A stretch of DNA of 43,572 nt from Pseudomonadales bacterium (GCA_022827245.1 JAJDTI010000110.1:1-43572); one strand, 5' to 3'; shown: positions 32,026-40,211, counted from the first letter of the stretch. Translations and numbers: made by a program. Notes: generated from the sequence alone by a model not told the origin.

Positions 32026-33233
32026 TGGCAGCGAACCTGAAGAACGCCGCGGCCATCGTCGGCGCCGCGGAGTCGAACGAAATCGGCTACCCGGAGGAGC
32101 GCGGGCCCAAGGTCACGTCGCTCCAGCACCACATCGAGGCGATCAAGAACGTCACCGACCTGACCGGGATCCCGATCTCGGACATCGAGGGCGTCTTCTC
32201 GACCGGCTGGTCGCAACAGCTCGCGGAGCACCTCGGCATCCGCCCCCATTACCTCGACACCACGACGGTGGGTGGCTGTTCCTTCCAGGTCCACGTCCAC
32301 CACGCGCTGGCGGCGATCCACGCCGGGATCATCGACATCGCCCTGGTGAGCCATGGGCAAGCCGGCTGGTCGTACCGAGGCGCGGGTGGGGGCGGACGAC
32401 CGGTTGCCGGCGAGATCGATCCCGGCACCGAGATGACGATGCCCTACGGCGTGTTCGGCGCGCCGTCGAACTACGCGCACGCCATGGTGCGCCACATGCA
32501 CCGCTTCGGGACGACGGCGGAGGATTTCGCCCACGTCTCGGTCGTGACGCGCCAATGGGCGATGCTGAACCCGCGGGCGCTCATGTTCTCGAAGGACACC
32601 AACCCCTTCGGCGGCCCAATCACCGTGGCTGACGTGATGGAAGCCCGGCTGATCGCCTGGCCGCTGACGCTGTTCCACTGCTGCCTCGTGACCGACCACG
32701 GCGGCGCGGTGATCGTCGCGCGTCCCGAGATCGCCAAGAGCCTGCGCACGCGCCCGGTCTGGGTCGCCGGCGCCGGGGAGTCCATGGGTCACCAGAACAT
32801 GCTCGAGATGGAGGACTTCACCGCCACGTCGGCCTCCCGCTCGTCCGCGATCGCCTACGAGATGGCGGGGCTCGGGCCGCAGGACATGGAGATGGCGATG
32901 ATCTACGACTCGTTCACGATCACCGCCGCCATGACCGCGGAGATGCTCGGGCTCGCCCCGCGCGGCAAGGGATACACGCTCTGGAAGGAAGGGCACGCCG
33001 CGCCCGGCGGGCGCCTGCCGATCAACACCAACGGCGGCGGGCTGTCTTTCAACCACTCCGGCATGTACGGCATGCAGTTGCTCGTCGAGGCGTACCGGCA
33101 GCTCTCCGGTACGGCGGAGGACGGCGTGAACGGCATCGAGGGCAAGCAGACGAACGCCCGCACCTGCGTCGTGAACGGAACGGGCGGAACGCTTTCGACG
33201 ACTGGGACGTTGGTACTGGCGTCGGACGAGTGA
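32025..33233 (+). CDS. Thiolase-fold protein (SCP2/Ltp-like), module 2
   Basis: This 402-residue thiolase-fold protein has AAAIVGAAESNEIGYP, the nucleophile region TTVGGCSFQVHV with C85, LFHCCLVTDHGGAVIV and PINTNGGGLSFNHSGMYG. It is the second member of its type in the window, and both keep GGCSF and NTNGGGLS. With its DUF35 partner it may act as an acyl-CoA thiolase or retro-aldolase. The overlapping start (TGATG) indicates fixed stoichiometry with the partner. The MBL gene starts 4 bases after its stop and is probably in the same operon. Confidence 0.88.
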   Translation: MAANLKNAAAIVGAAESNEIGYPEERGPKVTSLQHHIEAIKNVTDLTGIPISDIEGVFSTGWSQQLAEHLGIRPHYLDTTTVGGCSFQVHVHHALAAIHAGIIDIALVSHGQAGWSYRGAGGGGRPVAGEIDPGTEMTMPYGVFGAPSNYAHAMVRHMHRFGTTAEDFAHVSVVTRQWAMLNPRALMFSKDTNPFGGPITVADVMEARLIAWPLTLFHCCLVTDHGGAVIVARPEIAKSLRTRPVWVAGAGESMGHQNMLEMEDFTATSASRSSAIAYEMAGLGPQDMEMAMIYDSFTITAAMTAEMLGLAPRGKGYTLWKEGHAAPGGRLPINTNGGGLSFNHSGMYGMQLLVEAYRQLSGTAEDGVNGIEGKQTNARTCVVNGTGGTLSTTGTLVLASDE

Positions 33234-33237
33234 CCTC

Positions 33238-34272
33238 ATGAAACGCGTCGTCACCGGCCTGGTCGTCATCGCGGCCGTCGGGGCGATCGTCTACTGGTTG
33301 GCCACGCAGACGCGGGCGGGTCAGGATCTGGTGTTGGAGCGCATGGTCTCCGCCGTGATCGGAGCGCAGGCGCCGCTCGACGCCGACAGCCTGCACGTCT
33401 TCATCTGCGGCAGCGCGTCGCCCCTGCCGGCGCCGGGGCGGGCGCAGGCCTGCGTGGCGGTCATCGCCGGAGACGACCTGTTCCTCGTGGACGCGGGTTC
33501 AGGCTCCGCCCAGGTGCTGATGATCGGACGCATGCCGGTCGCATCCATGCGGGCCATCCTCCTGACGCACTACCACTCGGACCACATTGGCGCGCTCGGC
33601 GACCACAACATCAACTCCTGGGCCGCCGGCCGCGCCGCGCCGCTCGAAGTCGTGGGGCCCAAGGGCGTGGAAGAGGTGGTCGCGGGGTTCAACAGGGCGT
33701 TCGCCCTGGACGCCGCCTACCGCACCGAGCACCACGGCAGCGAGCTCATGCCGGCCGAAATCGGGGTGCTCGCGGCCCGAACCATTGAGCCCGGCCTCTT
33801 CCACGACGAGAACGGCCTGCGCATCCGGGCGTTCCCGGTGGACCACTCCCCGGTAGCCCCCGCCTTCGGCTACCGCTTCGACTACCGCGGCCGGTCGGTG
33901 GTCGTCACCGGAGACACGGTCGTCATCCCATCGCTCGAGCGGGCGGCCGAAGGGGCGGACCTGCTCGTCGCGGACGCGCTGGCGGAGCACCTGGTGCTGG
34001 CCCTCGCACGGGCCAACGAGGAGGTCAATCCCCGCAGCGCACAGATCCTGAGGGATGTCCTCGACTACCACGCCCACACCGGCGACATCGCCGCCCTGGC
34101 GGAACGCGCGAGGGTCCGACGGCTCGCCCTGTATCACCTCGTCCCCACGCCGGCGAACGCCTTCATGGAGGACGTGTTCCGGCGCGGTCTGCCCGATGAG
34201 GTCATATTGACGATCGACGGGATGCGCTTCGAGCTGCCCGTCGGGTCGGACGAGGTCAGGGTGTCGGACTGA
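33238..34272 (+). CDS. Membrane-anchored metallo-beta-lactamase-fold hydrolase
   Basis: This 344-residue protein starts with an uncleaved-signal-like membrane helix (VVTGLVVIAAVGAIVYWLA). The MBL domain has the zinc motif THYHSDHIGAL with H111, H113, D115 and H116, a later histidine in FPVDHSPVAPAF and an aspartate in VVTGDTVVIP. The layout resembles RNase Z-like and arylsulfatase-like phosphodiesterases. The helix suggests the active site faces the periplasm. It belongs to the DUF35-thiolase operon by spacing, but its substrate is unknown. Confidence 0.87.
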   Translation: MKRVVTGLVVIAAVGAIVYWLATQTRAGQDLVLERMVSAVIGAQAPLDADSLHVFICGSASPLPAPGRAQACVAVIAGDDLFLVDAGSGSAQVLMIGRMPVASMRAILLTHYHSDHIGALGDHNINSWAAGRAAPLEVVGPKGVEEVVAGFNRAFALDAAYRTEHHGSELMPAEIGVLAARTIEPGLFHDENGLRIRAFPVDHSPVAPAFGYRFDYRGRSVVVTGDTVVIPSLERAAEGADLLVADALAEHLVLALARANEEVNPRSAQILRDVLDYHAHTGDIAALAERARVRRLALYHLVPTPANAFMEDVFRRGLPDEVILTIDGMRFELPVGSDEVRVSD

Positions 34273-34306
34273 TCGCGCGCGCCTCGCGACGGGCGATCCC
34301 GGACAC
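34261..34306. terminator. Possible bidirectional terminator between convergent genes
   Basis: GTGTC at 34261 pairs with GACAC ending at 34306. Bulged inner pairs (CGG with CCG, GATCG with CGATC) flank a 14-16 base GC-rich loop. It covers the ends of the MBL gene and the convergent MocR-type gene. There is no U tract on either side, so the role is uncertain. Confidence 0.28.
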
Positions 34307-35778
34307 TAACCCCCTCCCAAGCTGTCCAGCGCCTCCCTGAGTTTCCTCACGCCAACCGCGAGGTCCCGCTCCGGGAGGGAGGCGTATCCGGCAAGCAACT
34401 CCACACACTCCGGTGGCCGCGCATAGCATTGCGCGGCGGAGTAGATACCGACGCCGCGCCTCCGGCAGGCCCGGCGCAAGTCCGCGAAGCGGTCGGCGGG
34501 GAGTCCCGGGATGCGCAGCAACGCATGAGTGCCCGCACTCACCCCGGCCAGTTCCACACGTGTGCCGAGTTCGCGCCCGAGGGCTTCCAGGAACGCCGCG
34601 CGTCGGACCGCGTACCGCTTGCGGGCGCGCCGGACGTGGCGCTCGAGCCAACCGCCGCTGATGAAGTCCGCAAGCACCAACTGTTCGAGACTCGACGTGT
34701 CGCGGTCCGCGATGGCCTTGAGCCGCTGGAAGGCGTCGACGAGATCCTCGGGCACGACGGCCCATCCGATCCGGAGCGCCGGAAACAGCATCCTCGACGC
34801 CGTGCCGAGATAGATCACCTGCCCCTCCGCATCGAGCGAGTGCAGGCATTCGATGGGGCGGCCCTCATGCCGGAACTCGCCATCGTAGTCATCCTCGAGT
34901 ACGACGGTCCCATGCTGCCGGGCCCAGTCGAGCAGGAGCAGCCGTCGCGAGAGCGGCATCACGGCTCCGGTGGGAAACTGGTGAGAGGGCGTGACGCATA
35001 CGGCCTTCGCAGCCTCGAGTTCGGCGGCCAGTTCCGCTTGCATGCCCGCCGCGTCCACCGGGACGTGGACGACGGAAGCGCCACAGGCACGCAGGCAACT
35101 CCCGTACCCCGCGTAGTGCGGCTCCTCGACGACCACGCGGTCACCCGGGTCGACCAGCAGGCGCAGGCATAGGTCGATCCCCTGCTGGGAACCCTGGGTG
35201 ACCACGATCTGCTCCGGCCGGCATGTGAGACCGCGGGCGCGCGCCAGGTAACCGGCCAGGGCCTCGCGCAGTTCGGGCGAGCCGCCGGGCGGTTGATAGC
35301 CCGTCGGAGCCCGCGACAGGCTGCGGGCCCGGCGCCCCACGAGCCGTGCCCAGGCGTTCAGCGTCTCCTGCTCGTGCCCCGCTCCCGCGAATCGGAACTC
35401 GTAGCGGAGGGCCTCGCGGCGCTGGTCTCCAAATCCGCGTCCCGGCGAACCATCGCGCGCGAGCCGCGCTCCGAGAGAAGAGAGCTTGCGTCGCCCGTCG
35501 CCGCGACGGCTGTCTCGTCCGCTCGCCGGCACGCCACCCGCCAGCGAGTCGACGACGTACGTCCCGGAGCCGACCCGCGTCTCCACGTAACCCTCGGCCG
35601 CCAGTTGGTCGTAGGCGTAGAGCACCGTGTTGCGGGACACGCCCAGGTCCGCGGCGAGTGCCCGGGACGACGGCAGCTTGCTGCCCGGGGCGATCCGCCG
35701 TTCCAGTATGGCCTCGCGCAACGCCGTGTAGACGCTCCGGTTCAGCGGACGATGCGGGTCCAATACCAGTTGGAGCAT
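34306..35778 (-). CDS. MocR/PdxR-type regulator (GntR + aminotransferase-like domain)
   Basis: This 490-residue regulator has an N-terminal GntR winged helix (residues 10-75, REAILERRIAPGSKLPSSRA and LGVSRNTVLYAYDQL) and an aminotransferase fold type I domain (about 120-485). The latter carries GYQPPGGSPELREAL and EDDYDGEFR. In MocR proteins a lysine in GTxSKxLFP normally binds pyridoxal phosphate; here the codon is AGG and the motif reads GTASRMLFPALRIGW, so R329 replaces it. Cofactor binding as an internal aldimine should be impossible, though PLP might still bind non-covalently. It is divergent from the MOSC gene, with a near-perfect inverted repeat between them. Confidence 0.92.
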   Translation of the reverse strand: MLQLVLDPHRPLNRSVYTALREAILERRIAPGSKLPSSRALAADLGVSRNTVLYAYDQLAAEGYVETRVGSGTYVVDSLAGGVPASGRDSRRGDGRRKLSSLGARLARDGSPGRGFGDQRREALRYEFRFAGAGHEQETLNAWARLVGRRARSLSRAPTGYQPPGGSPELREALAGYLARARGLTCRPEQIVVTQGSQQGIDLCLRLLVDPGDRVVVEEPHYAGYGSCLRACGASVVHVPVDAAGMQAELAAELEAAKAVCVTPSHQFPTGAVMPLSRRLLLLDWARQHGTVVLEDDYDGEFRHEGRPIECLHSLDAEGQVIYLGTASRMLFPALRIGWAVVPEDLVDAFQRLKAIADRDTSSLEQLVLADFISGGWLERHVRRARKRYAVRRAAFLEALGRELGTRVELAGVSAGTHALLRIPGLPADRFADLRRACRRRGVGIYSAAQCYARPPECVELLAGYASLPERDLAVGVRKLREALDSLGGG

Positions 35779-35783
35779 CGACT

Positions 35784-35804
35784 CAAATTGGTACTACCGA
35801 TTTG
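35784..35804. promoter_or_regulatory. Inverted repeat operator between MocR and MOSC genes
   Basis: Arms CAAATTGGTA (35784-35793) and TACCGATTTG (35795-35804) are inverted copies with 9 of 10 matches and a single spacer base. A related half-site, CTGGTATTGG on the minus strand, lies at 35762-35771, inside the regulator start region. The repeat sits 5 bases before the MocR start and overlaps the expected promoter of the MOSC gene (possible -10 TATTCT at 35809). MocR-type regulators usually control the divergent neighbour, so this is the likely binding site. Confidence 0.55.
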
Positions 35805-35823
35805 CGTTATTCTGGATCTTTCC

Positions 35824-36357
35824 ATGAGTCCATGTCGAGGCGAGACTGCCTCCCGATCCGTAGTGGAGGGCGCGTCCGTGGTCTGGCAGGGAGAGGTCCG
35901 TTCCGTGCATCTCGCGGAGGATGGGGGCGCGCGCATGCGGTCCCCCGACGTCATCGAAGCGATTGCGGGCCAGGGGGTTCGCGGAGACCGGTATTGTCTT
36001 GGCAGGGAGTCGGGGCACTTCTCGTCGTCCAAGGGCGCGCGCCGCCAGATCACGCTTTTCGAGCACGAAGTGCTGGCGACCGTGCTGCGAGACCACAACC
36101 TGAAGCTCGCGCCCGCAGAGTGCCGCATGAACATCGTCACTCGCGGCGTCCCGCTGACCCACCTCGTCGGGCAACGCTTCCGTGTGGGTGCTGCGGTACT
36201 TCGCGGCCTGCAGCTGAACGAGCCCTGCGCGCGCCTCAACGAGCTGGCCCGCAAGCGGCTGATCAAGGCGCTCATCCACCGCTGCGGCCTCTTCGCCGAG
36301 ATTCTCGCCGGCGGCGAGATACGTCCGGGGGACCCGATCACGTCGCTCGATGCGTAG
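35824..36357 (+). CDS. MOSC-domain protein
   Basis: This 177-residue protein has the MOSC (molybdenum cofactor sulfurase C-terminal) fold: GEVRSVHLAE, GQGVRGDRYCLG, RRQITLFEHEVL, LAPAECRMNIVTRGVPL and the conserved cysteine motif GLQLNEPCARL near residue 125. MOSC proteins bind molybdenum cofactor or sulfur carriers and take part in reactions such as N-hydroxy reduction, often with detoxification roles. ATG at 35824 is the first in frame after the divergent promoter, and the domain starts about 25 residues in. The SUMF1-domain gene overlaps its end. Regulation by the adjacent MocR protein is likely. Confidence 0.86.
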   Translation: MSPCRGETASRSVVEGASVVWQGEVRSVHLAEDGGARMRSPDVIEAIAGQGVRGDRYCLGRESGHFSSSKGARRQITLFEHEVLATVLRDHNLKLAPAECRMNIVTRGVPLTHLVGQRFRVGAAVLRGLQLNEPCARLNELARKRLIKALIHRCGLFAEILAGGEIRPGDPITSLDA

Positions 36358-37891
36358 CGATACGATGTTCACGAGGCGATTGGCCATGCACGATGATCGA
36401 CGGAAGCGCCGCACCGACACGAAGCCGAGCGTGCGCATGACGGCTCCCGCCGGTTCCGGCGCCGGCCTGGCCGGACTGGCGATGCTGCTGGCCGGTGCGG
36501 TTTTCGCCGAACCGGAGGAGACTTCGGACCGGTTCCGGGACTGCTCGTCCTGTCCCGAGATGGTCGTGGTCCCGGCCGGGGACTTCCTGCGCGGGTCGCC
36601 ACAGGACGAACCGGGGCGCAGCCTCGACTCCCGCAACCACGACGAAGACGACGTCGAGGGCCCGGGCGGGAAGCGCGTTCGGGTCTCCGTGCCCGCGTTC
36701 GCGCTCGGGGTGTTCGAAGTGACGAACGGACAATTCATCCAGTTCGTCAGGGACACCGGCTACGAGATGCCGGGCGGCTGCTTCTCCGATGCGAACCAGG
36801 ACGGCGTCTGGACCCGCGAAGCGGAAGGCACGTGGAACAATCTCGGACGGGAGTTCCGTCTCGACTACCCCGCCTCCTGCGTCGACCGGCACGCTGCGAA
36901 TGCCTACCTGCACTGGCTCGGGCTGCGTACCGGCGCCCGGTACCGGCTGCCGACGGAGGCGGAGTTCGAGTACGCGCTGCGTGCGGGCAGCGACACCATC
37001 TACCACTTCGGGGACGACCGGGAACGGCTCTGCGAGTACGGCAACGTCCCCGACCAGTCACTGAACGCGGTCTCGCCCGAACAGGTCACGGCAGCATGCA
37101 GCGATGGCTTCGCGGACATGGCGCCGGTCGGGCAGTTCAAGCCGAACGCCTTTGGTCTGCATGACATGACGGGCAACGTCTGGGAGTGGCTGCAGGACTG
37201 CTACGAACGCAGCTACGCCAACGTGCCCACCGACGGCTCCGCGCTACGCAAGGAGGATTGCGGCGCGTACAGCATCCGCGGCGGTTCCTGGGGGTACGAC
37301 CTGCCGAGCCTGCGGTCGGCCGACCGCAGCGACGACCCGCCGGATGTGCTGTTCGACGGCATCGGGTTCAGGGTCGCCCGAGACCTCGCGTCTGAGCCGA
37401 ACGTGCCCGACTGGCACCTGCGCGTGTTCGAGAACAGGGCCTACCGGGTGTCGGTCCTGTATCCCGCTTCGTACACCACCGTCGTGGAAGGGACGGACAA
37501 GCTGCTCAGCGTGGCGTCGCCCTATGGCGTCCCGCGGATGGACCTGGGAGCAACGCCGGATGCCGGCACCGACGTGGCGGAGTTGGCGGAGGCGTACGTC
37601 GCCTCCCTGCTGGCGGTGGGAGACGAGCAACGCGCTTTTCCAAGGCCTTCGGACGGCGAGGGACCCGACCCGGTCTCCGACGCGGATACCGCCATGCTCC
37701 ACGGCGATGTCGCCGCCGAGCAAGTCACCGTCGACTGGCGGGCGCCCGACTCTCAGGCAGAACTGCGCACATTGGTGCTCAGCGTGCCCGACGCCGCGCG
37801 TGGCCGGATCACGCTCTACCTCACGGGGACGCTGCGCCACGACTGGGAGGACCTGCGGCGACTGGCCTACACGCTCCGCGTCAGCCGGTAG
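36350..37891 (+). CDS. Exported SUMF1/FGE-fold domain protein with extra C-terminal domain
   Basis: This 513-residue protein has an N-terminal signal (GAGLAGLAMLLAGAVFA, preceded by a basic stretch), then an SUMF1 domain (about 70-375). The domain shows MVVVPAGDFLRGS, FEVTNGQFIQFV, RLPTEAEFEYALRAG, DMTGNVWEWLQDCYE and RGGSWGYD. The active cysteine pair of formylglycine-generating enzymes near the domain end is missing (DRSDDPPDVLFDGIGFRVAR), so it probably does not activate sulfatases. About 130 further residues form a beta-rich domain that I do not recognise (RVFENRAYRVSVLYP). The start is uncertain: ATG codons at 36350, 36365, 36386 and 36437 are all in frame, and none has a strong ribosome site. 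It overlaps the MOSC stop if 36350 is used. Confidence 0.82.
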   Translation: MRSDTMFTRRLAMHDDRRKRRTDTKPSVRMTAPAGSGAGLAGLAMLLAGAVFAEPEETSDRFRDCSSCPEMVVVPAGDFLRGSPQDEPGRSLDSRNHDEDDVEGPGGKRVRVSVPAFALGVFEVTNGQFIQFVRDTGYEMPGGCFSDANQDGVWTREAEGTWNNLGREFRLDYPASCVDRHAANAYLHWLGLRTGARYRLPTEAEFEYALRAGSDTIYHFGDDRERLCEYGNVPDQSLNAVSPEQVTAACSDGFADMAPVGQFKPNAFGLHDMTGNVWEWLQDCYERSYANVPTDGSALRKEDCGAYSIRGGSWGYDLPSLRSADRSDDPPDVLFDGIGFRVARDLASEPNVPDWHLRVFENRAYRVSVLYPASYTTVVEGTDKLLSVASPYGVPRMDLGATPDAGTDVAELAEAYVASLLAVGDEQRAFPRPSDGEGPDPVSDADTAMLHGDVAAEQVTVDWRAPDSQAELRTLVLSVPDAARGRITLYLTGTLRHDWEDLRRLAYTLRVSR

Positions 37892-37980
37892 GCCCCCGGA
37901 TCCTGCGGCGCCAGGGTTTGCCTTCCGGGTCTCGGCGGTTCATGTGAGCCCTCGATGTCTCTTGCCGCCGCGCCTCAGTC

Positions 37981-38027
37981 TGTGTACACACGTTCGTATT
38001 TACAAGGGTGCCGGATCCGCCTACACT
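37981..38027 (+). promoter_or_regulatory. Sigma-70-like promoter and palindrome of second vapBC
   Basis: TTTACA (37999-38004) and TACACT (38022-38027), 17 bases apart, make a good sigma-70-type promoter 40 bases before the antitoxin start. A perfect 10-bp palindrome, TGTGTACACA, at 37981-37990 lies just upstream of the -35. It shares TGTGTACA with the first vapBC operator region (7107-7112 reads TGTACA). Repression by the AbrB-fold antitoxin bound there is likely. Confidence 0.5.
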
Positions 38028-38067
38028 CCAGGTCGAACCGAGCCGGAGACCCTCCGGGTAGCCCGCA

Positions 38068-38370
38068 ATGAGTGAGCCAGAACCCATCGTCAAGTCCACG
38101 CGCCTGTTCCGCAACGGCAACAGTCAGGCGGTTCGCATCCCGAAGGCGCTTGCGTTCGACACCGTGGACATCGAAGTCGAGATCGAGCGCCGGGGCGACG
38201 AGTTGATCGTGCGGCCTGCCAGGCGCCCGCTTACCGGTCTGGGCGCCGCACTGCGCAAGCTCGCGCCTCACTTCCGGGGATTCGTCCGCGAACAACCCAT
38301 ACAGGGTCAGCGTGACTGGACGCCGTCTCGGGCGGATAGCGAGGAACGACGCGGGCCCGGGAAATCATGA
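38068..38370 (+). CDS. AbrB/VagC-type VapB antitoxin
   Basis: This 100-residue protein has an AbrB/SpoVT-like DNA-binding domain of the VagC type (STRLFRNGNSQAVRIPKAL, then VEIERRGDELIVRPA). A C-terminal tail (APHFRGFVREQPIQGQRDW) would occupy the toxin active site. It is of a different antitoxin family from the one at 7127. Its TGA overlaps the toxin ATG by 4 bases (ATGA). The tail has a further basic stretch (SRADSEERRGPGKS) not essential to the family. Confidence 0.88.
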   Translation: MSEPEPIVKSTRLFRNGNSQAVRIPKALAFDTVDIEVEIERRGDELIVRPARRPLTGLGAALRKLAPHFRGFVREQPIQGQRDWTPSRADSEERRGPGKS

Positions 38371-38771
38371 GGTACATGCTCGACACGAACATCTGCATCT
38401 ACGCGATCCTCGGGGGCAGCCGACATCTGGACCGACGCCTGGACGAGTGCAGTGCGGGCGATCTCGTCATCTCGGCGGTGACACTCGGGGAGCTTGAGGT
38501 CGGGTTCGCCAGGAGCGCCGATCCCAACCTGACGCGGAGCGACGCCTCTGTGGTGCTCTCCTCGATCGCAGTCATGCCTTTCGACGCCGCCGCCGCAAGG
38601 GCTTTCGGGCGCATACAAGCCGTGGCGCCCTCTCGGCGCGGCGCTTACGATCGGCAGATAGCCGCCCACGCGGTTTCGTTGGGGGTGACCCTGATCACGA
38701 ACAACGAGAGGGACTTCCACGGCATCCCGGAGGTCGTGATCGAGAACTGGACTCGACCACCGAGCCCCTGA
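38367..38771 (+). CDS. VapC-type PIN-domain ribonuclease toxin
   Basis: This 134-residue PIN protein begins MRYMLDTNICIYAI with D6, has E42 in TLGELEVG, D95 in RGAYDRQIAAHA and D116 in TNNERDF, the full acidic set of VapC toxins. In the best-studied relatives it cuts initiator tRNA or the sarcin-ricin loop; the target here is not known. It is intact and coupled to the antitoxin. Confidence 0.93.
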   Translation: MRYMLDTNICIYAILGGSRHLDRRLDECSAGDLVISAVTLGELEVGFARSADPNLTRSDASVVLSSIAVMPFDAAAARAFGRIQAVAPSRRGAYDRQIAAHAVSLGVTLITNNERDFHGIPEVVIENWTRPPSP

Positions 38772-38842
38772 GCGTCCGGCGGGCGCCGGCGTCCGACTAC
38801 CGTTTCGACAACCGCGACCGATCCCTCCTCGGCAGCGGGCGC

Positions 38843-39739
38843 TCAGTAGTACTGGTTCGTCCCCGCGGCCCGCACCTTCGCCATGCGCGGCAACTGCGGG
38901 CCCTCCGAGCGGTAGCCCTGCCAGGCCTCCCGGCCGACGAGCCAGGCCAGCTCGCTGCCGAACTCCTCGACCGTTTCGTCCGGCATGTCCGAATAGTCCT
39001 CCGCCGGGTTGACGTAGTTGCGGCAGAAGGCGAGGGCCACGTGCGCCCGCTCGCCGGCGCTCGTCTTCGGGACGGTCCCGTGCCACGTGTTGCCGTGGAA
39101 GACGATCAGCGACCCGGCCGGCGCCTCCACGGCCATCCCGAAGTCGTCGTCGGCCGGCCCGCCCATCATCTGGGGCTGGTCCACGGCCGATGGATGGCGG
39201 CAGAAGCGGTGGCTGCCGGGCACCATGTAGAAGGTCCCGTTCTCGCGCGTGTAGTCCGTCAGCACCCACGAGATGTTGCACACGTTTCCGTACGCCGGGA
39301 GCGGCCCCGGCATGCCCGTCGAGTCGTTGTGGAGGAGCGTCGTCCCTACCTCGCCGTTCTTGTAGAAGGCGACGGTGGAGTAGAGCTGCCGCGTGGCGCC
39401 CAGCATGTAGCGGCCGAAGACGGACGAGTAGGGATTCATGAGCGACTCGACGAATACCCGGTCCTTGGCCGCCAGGTGAAAGAGCTGACGCCCACCCGCC
39501 GGACGGGTCTCCGCCTTCTGCAGGTTGATGTCGACGGCGTCCGCGCTCTCCTTGGCGATCAGGCGGAACACCGCGTCCCGCATGCGCTCGAAGAACGCCT
39601 GCGGCGCGGCGCGGTACGGCTCGACGACGGTCAGCCCGAACGCCTCCAGTTCCAGCAGGTTGCGCTCCAGGCCCAGCGCACGCGCCTCCCGCATGGCATC
39701 GTTCAGCCCCTCGGTGGCGGGCCAGTCCCCTATCTCCAT
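38843..39739 (-). CDS. Phytanoyl-CoA dioxygenase family (PhyH) enzyme
   Basis: This 298-residue Fe(II)/2-oxoglutarate oxygenase has the facial triad H137 and D139 (LLHNDST) plus H220 (GNTWHGTVP), with R231 (SAGERAHVALAF) for 2-oxoglutarate. SLIVFHG and FYMVPGSHRF are typical of the PhyH fold. Family members hydroxylate phytanoyl-CoA, ectoine, or many secondary metabolites; the substrate cannot be told from sequence. A strong GGAGGGAG site precedes the ATG. It lies 34 bases downstream of the VOC gene on the same strand, so the two may be co-transcribed. Confidence 0.9.
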   Translation of the reverse strand: MEIGDWPATEGLNDAMREARALGLERNLLELEAFGLTVVEPYRAAPQAFFERMRDAVFRLIAKESADAVDINLQKAETRPAGGRQLFHLAAKDRVFVESLMNPYSSVFGRYMLGATRQLYSTVAFYKNGEVGTTLLHNDSTGMPGPLPAYGNVCNISWVLTDYTRENGTFYMVPGSHRFCRHPSAVDQPQMMGGPADDDFGMAVEAPAGSLIVFHGNTWHGTVPKTSAGERAHVALAFCRNYVNPAEDYSDMPDETVEEFGSELAWLVGREAWQGYRSEGPQLPRMAKVRAAGTNQYY

Positions 39740-39773
39740 CGCGCTCCCTCCTGGTTCGCTTCGAGACCGCCGC

Positions 39774-40211
39774 TCAGCCGGCTTCGTCCTCCCAGGGATC
39801 GTAGCCGCCGAAGCTCCAGAGGTTGCCTTCGGGATCCCGGCACCCGTAGCCCCGGCCTCCGTAGTCCTTGTCCTCCAGGGGCATCACGACGTCCGCGCCC
39901 GCCTCGACCGCCCGCGCGTGGTGCGCGTCCACGTCCATGACGATCACGTACGGGCTCTGCGACACCGGGGCATCGGCGGATTCGGGCGGCCGCTGCATCT
40001 GTCCGAACTCGTCTTCACGGGCAGAACCCAGCATGATCATGCCGTTGCCGAAGGTGAGCTGGGCGTGCGCCACGCCACCTTCCCCGTCCGGCACGACGAA
40101 ATGACGCCGGAAACCGAATGCCCGCTCCAGCCAGTCGATCGCCGCGTGGGCGTCTCGATAGCGCAGCGTCGGGACGATGGTGGCGGTGGTGGTCTTCGCC
40201 AGGTCGCTCAT
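39774..40211 (-). CDS. VOC (glyoxalase/bleomycin-resistance fold) protein
   Basis: This 145-residue protein has one vicinal-oxygen-chelate domain: a TIVPTLRYRDAHAAIDWLER helix, FGFRRHFVV, HAQLTFGNGMIMLGS and a late YGCRDPEGNLWSFG. The organisation resembles PhnB-like proteins that bind or modify small molecules. The ATG at 40211 has no clear ribosome site. It is upstream of the PhyH gene. The function is not assigned beyond the fold. Confidence 0.88.
   Translation of the reverse strand: MSDLAKTTTATIVPTLRYRDAHAAIDWLERAFGFRRHFVVPDGEGGVAHAQLTFGNGMIMLGSAREDEFGQMQRPPESADAPVSQSPYVIVMDVDAHHARAVEAGADVVMPLEDKDYGGRGYGCRDPEGNLWSFGGYDPWEDEAG

Noticed and set aside
36350..37891. SUMF1-domain protein as a sulfatase-activating formylglycine-generating enzyme
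   Set aside because: The active-site cysteines are missing at the domain end, and no sulfatase gene is in the window.
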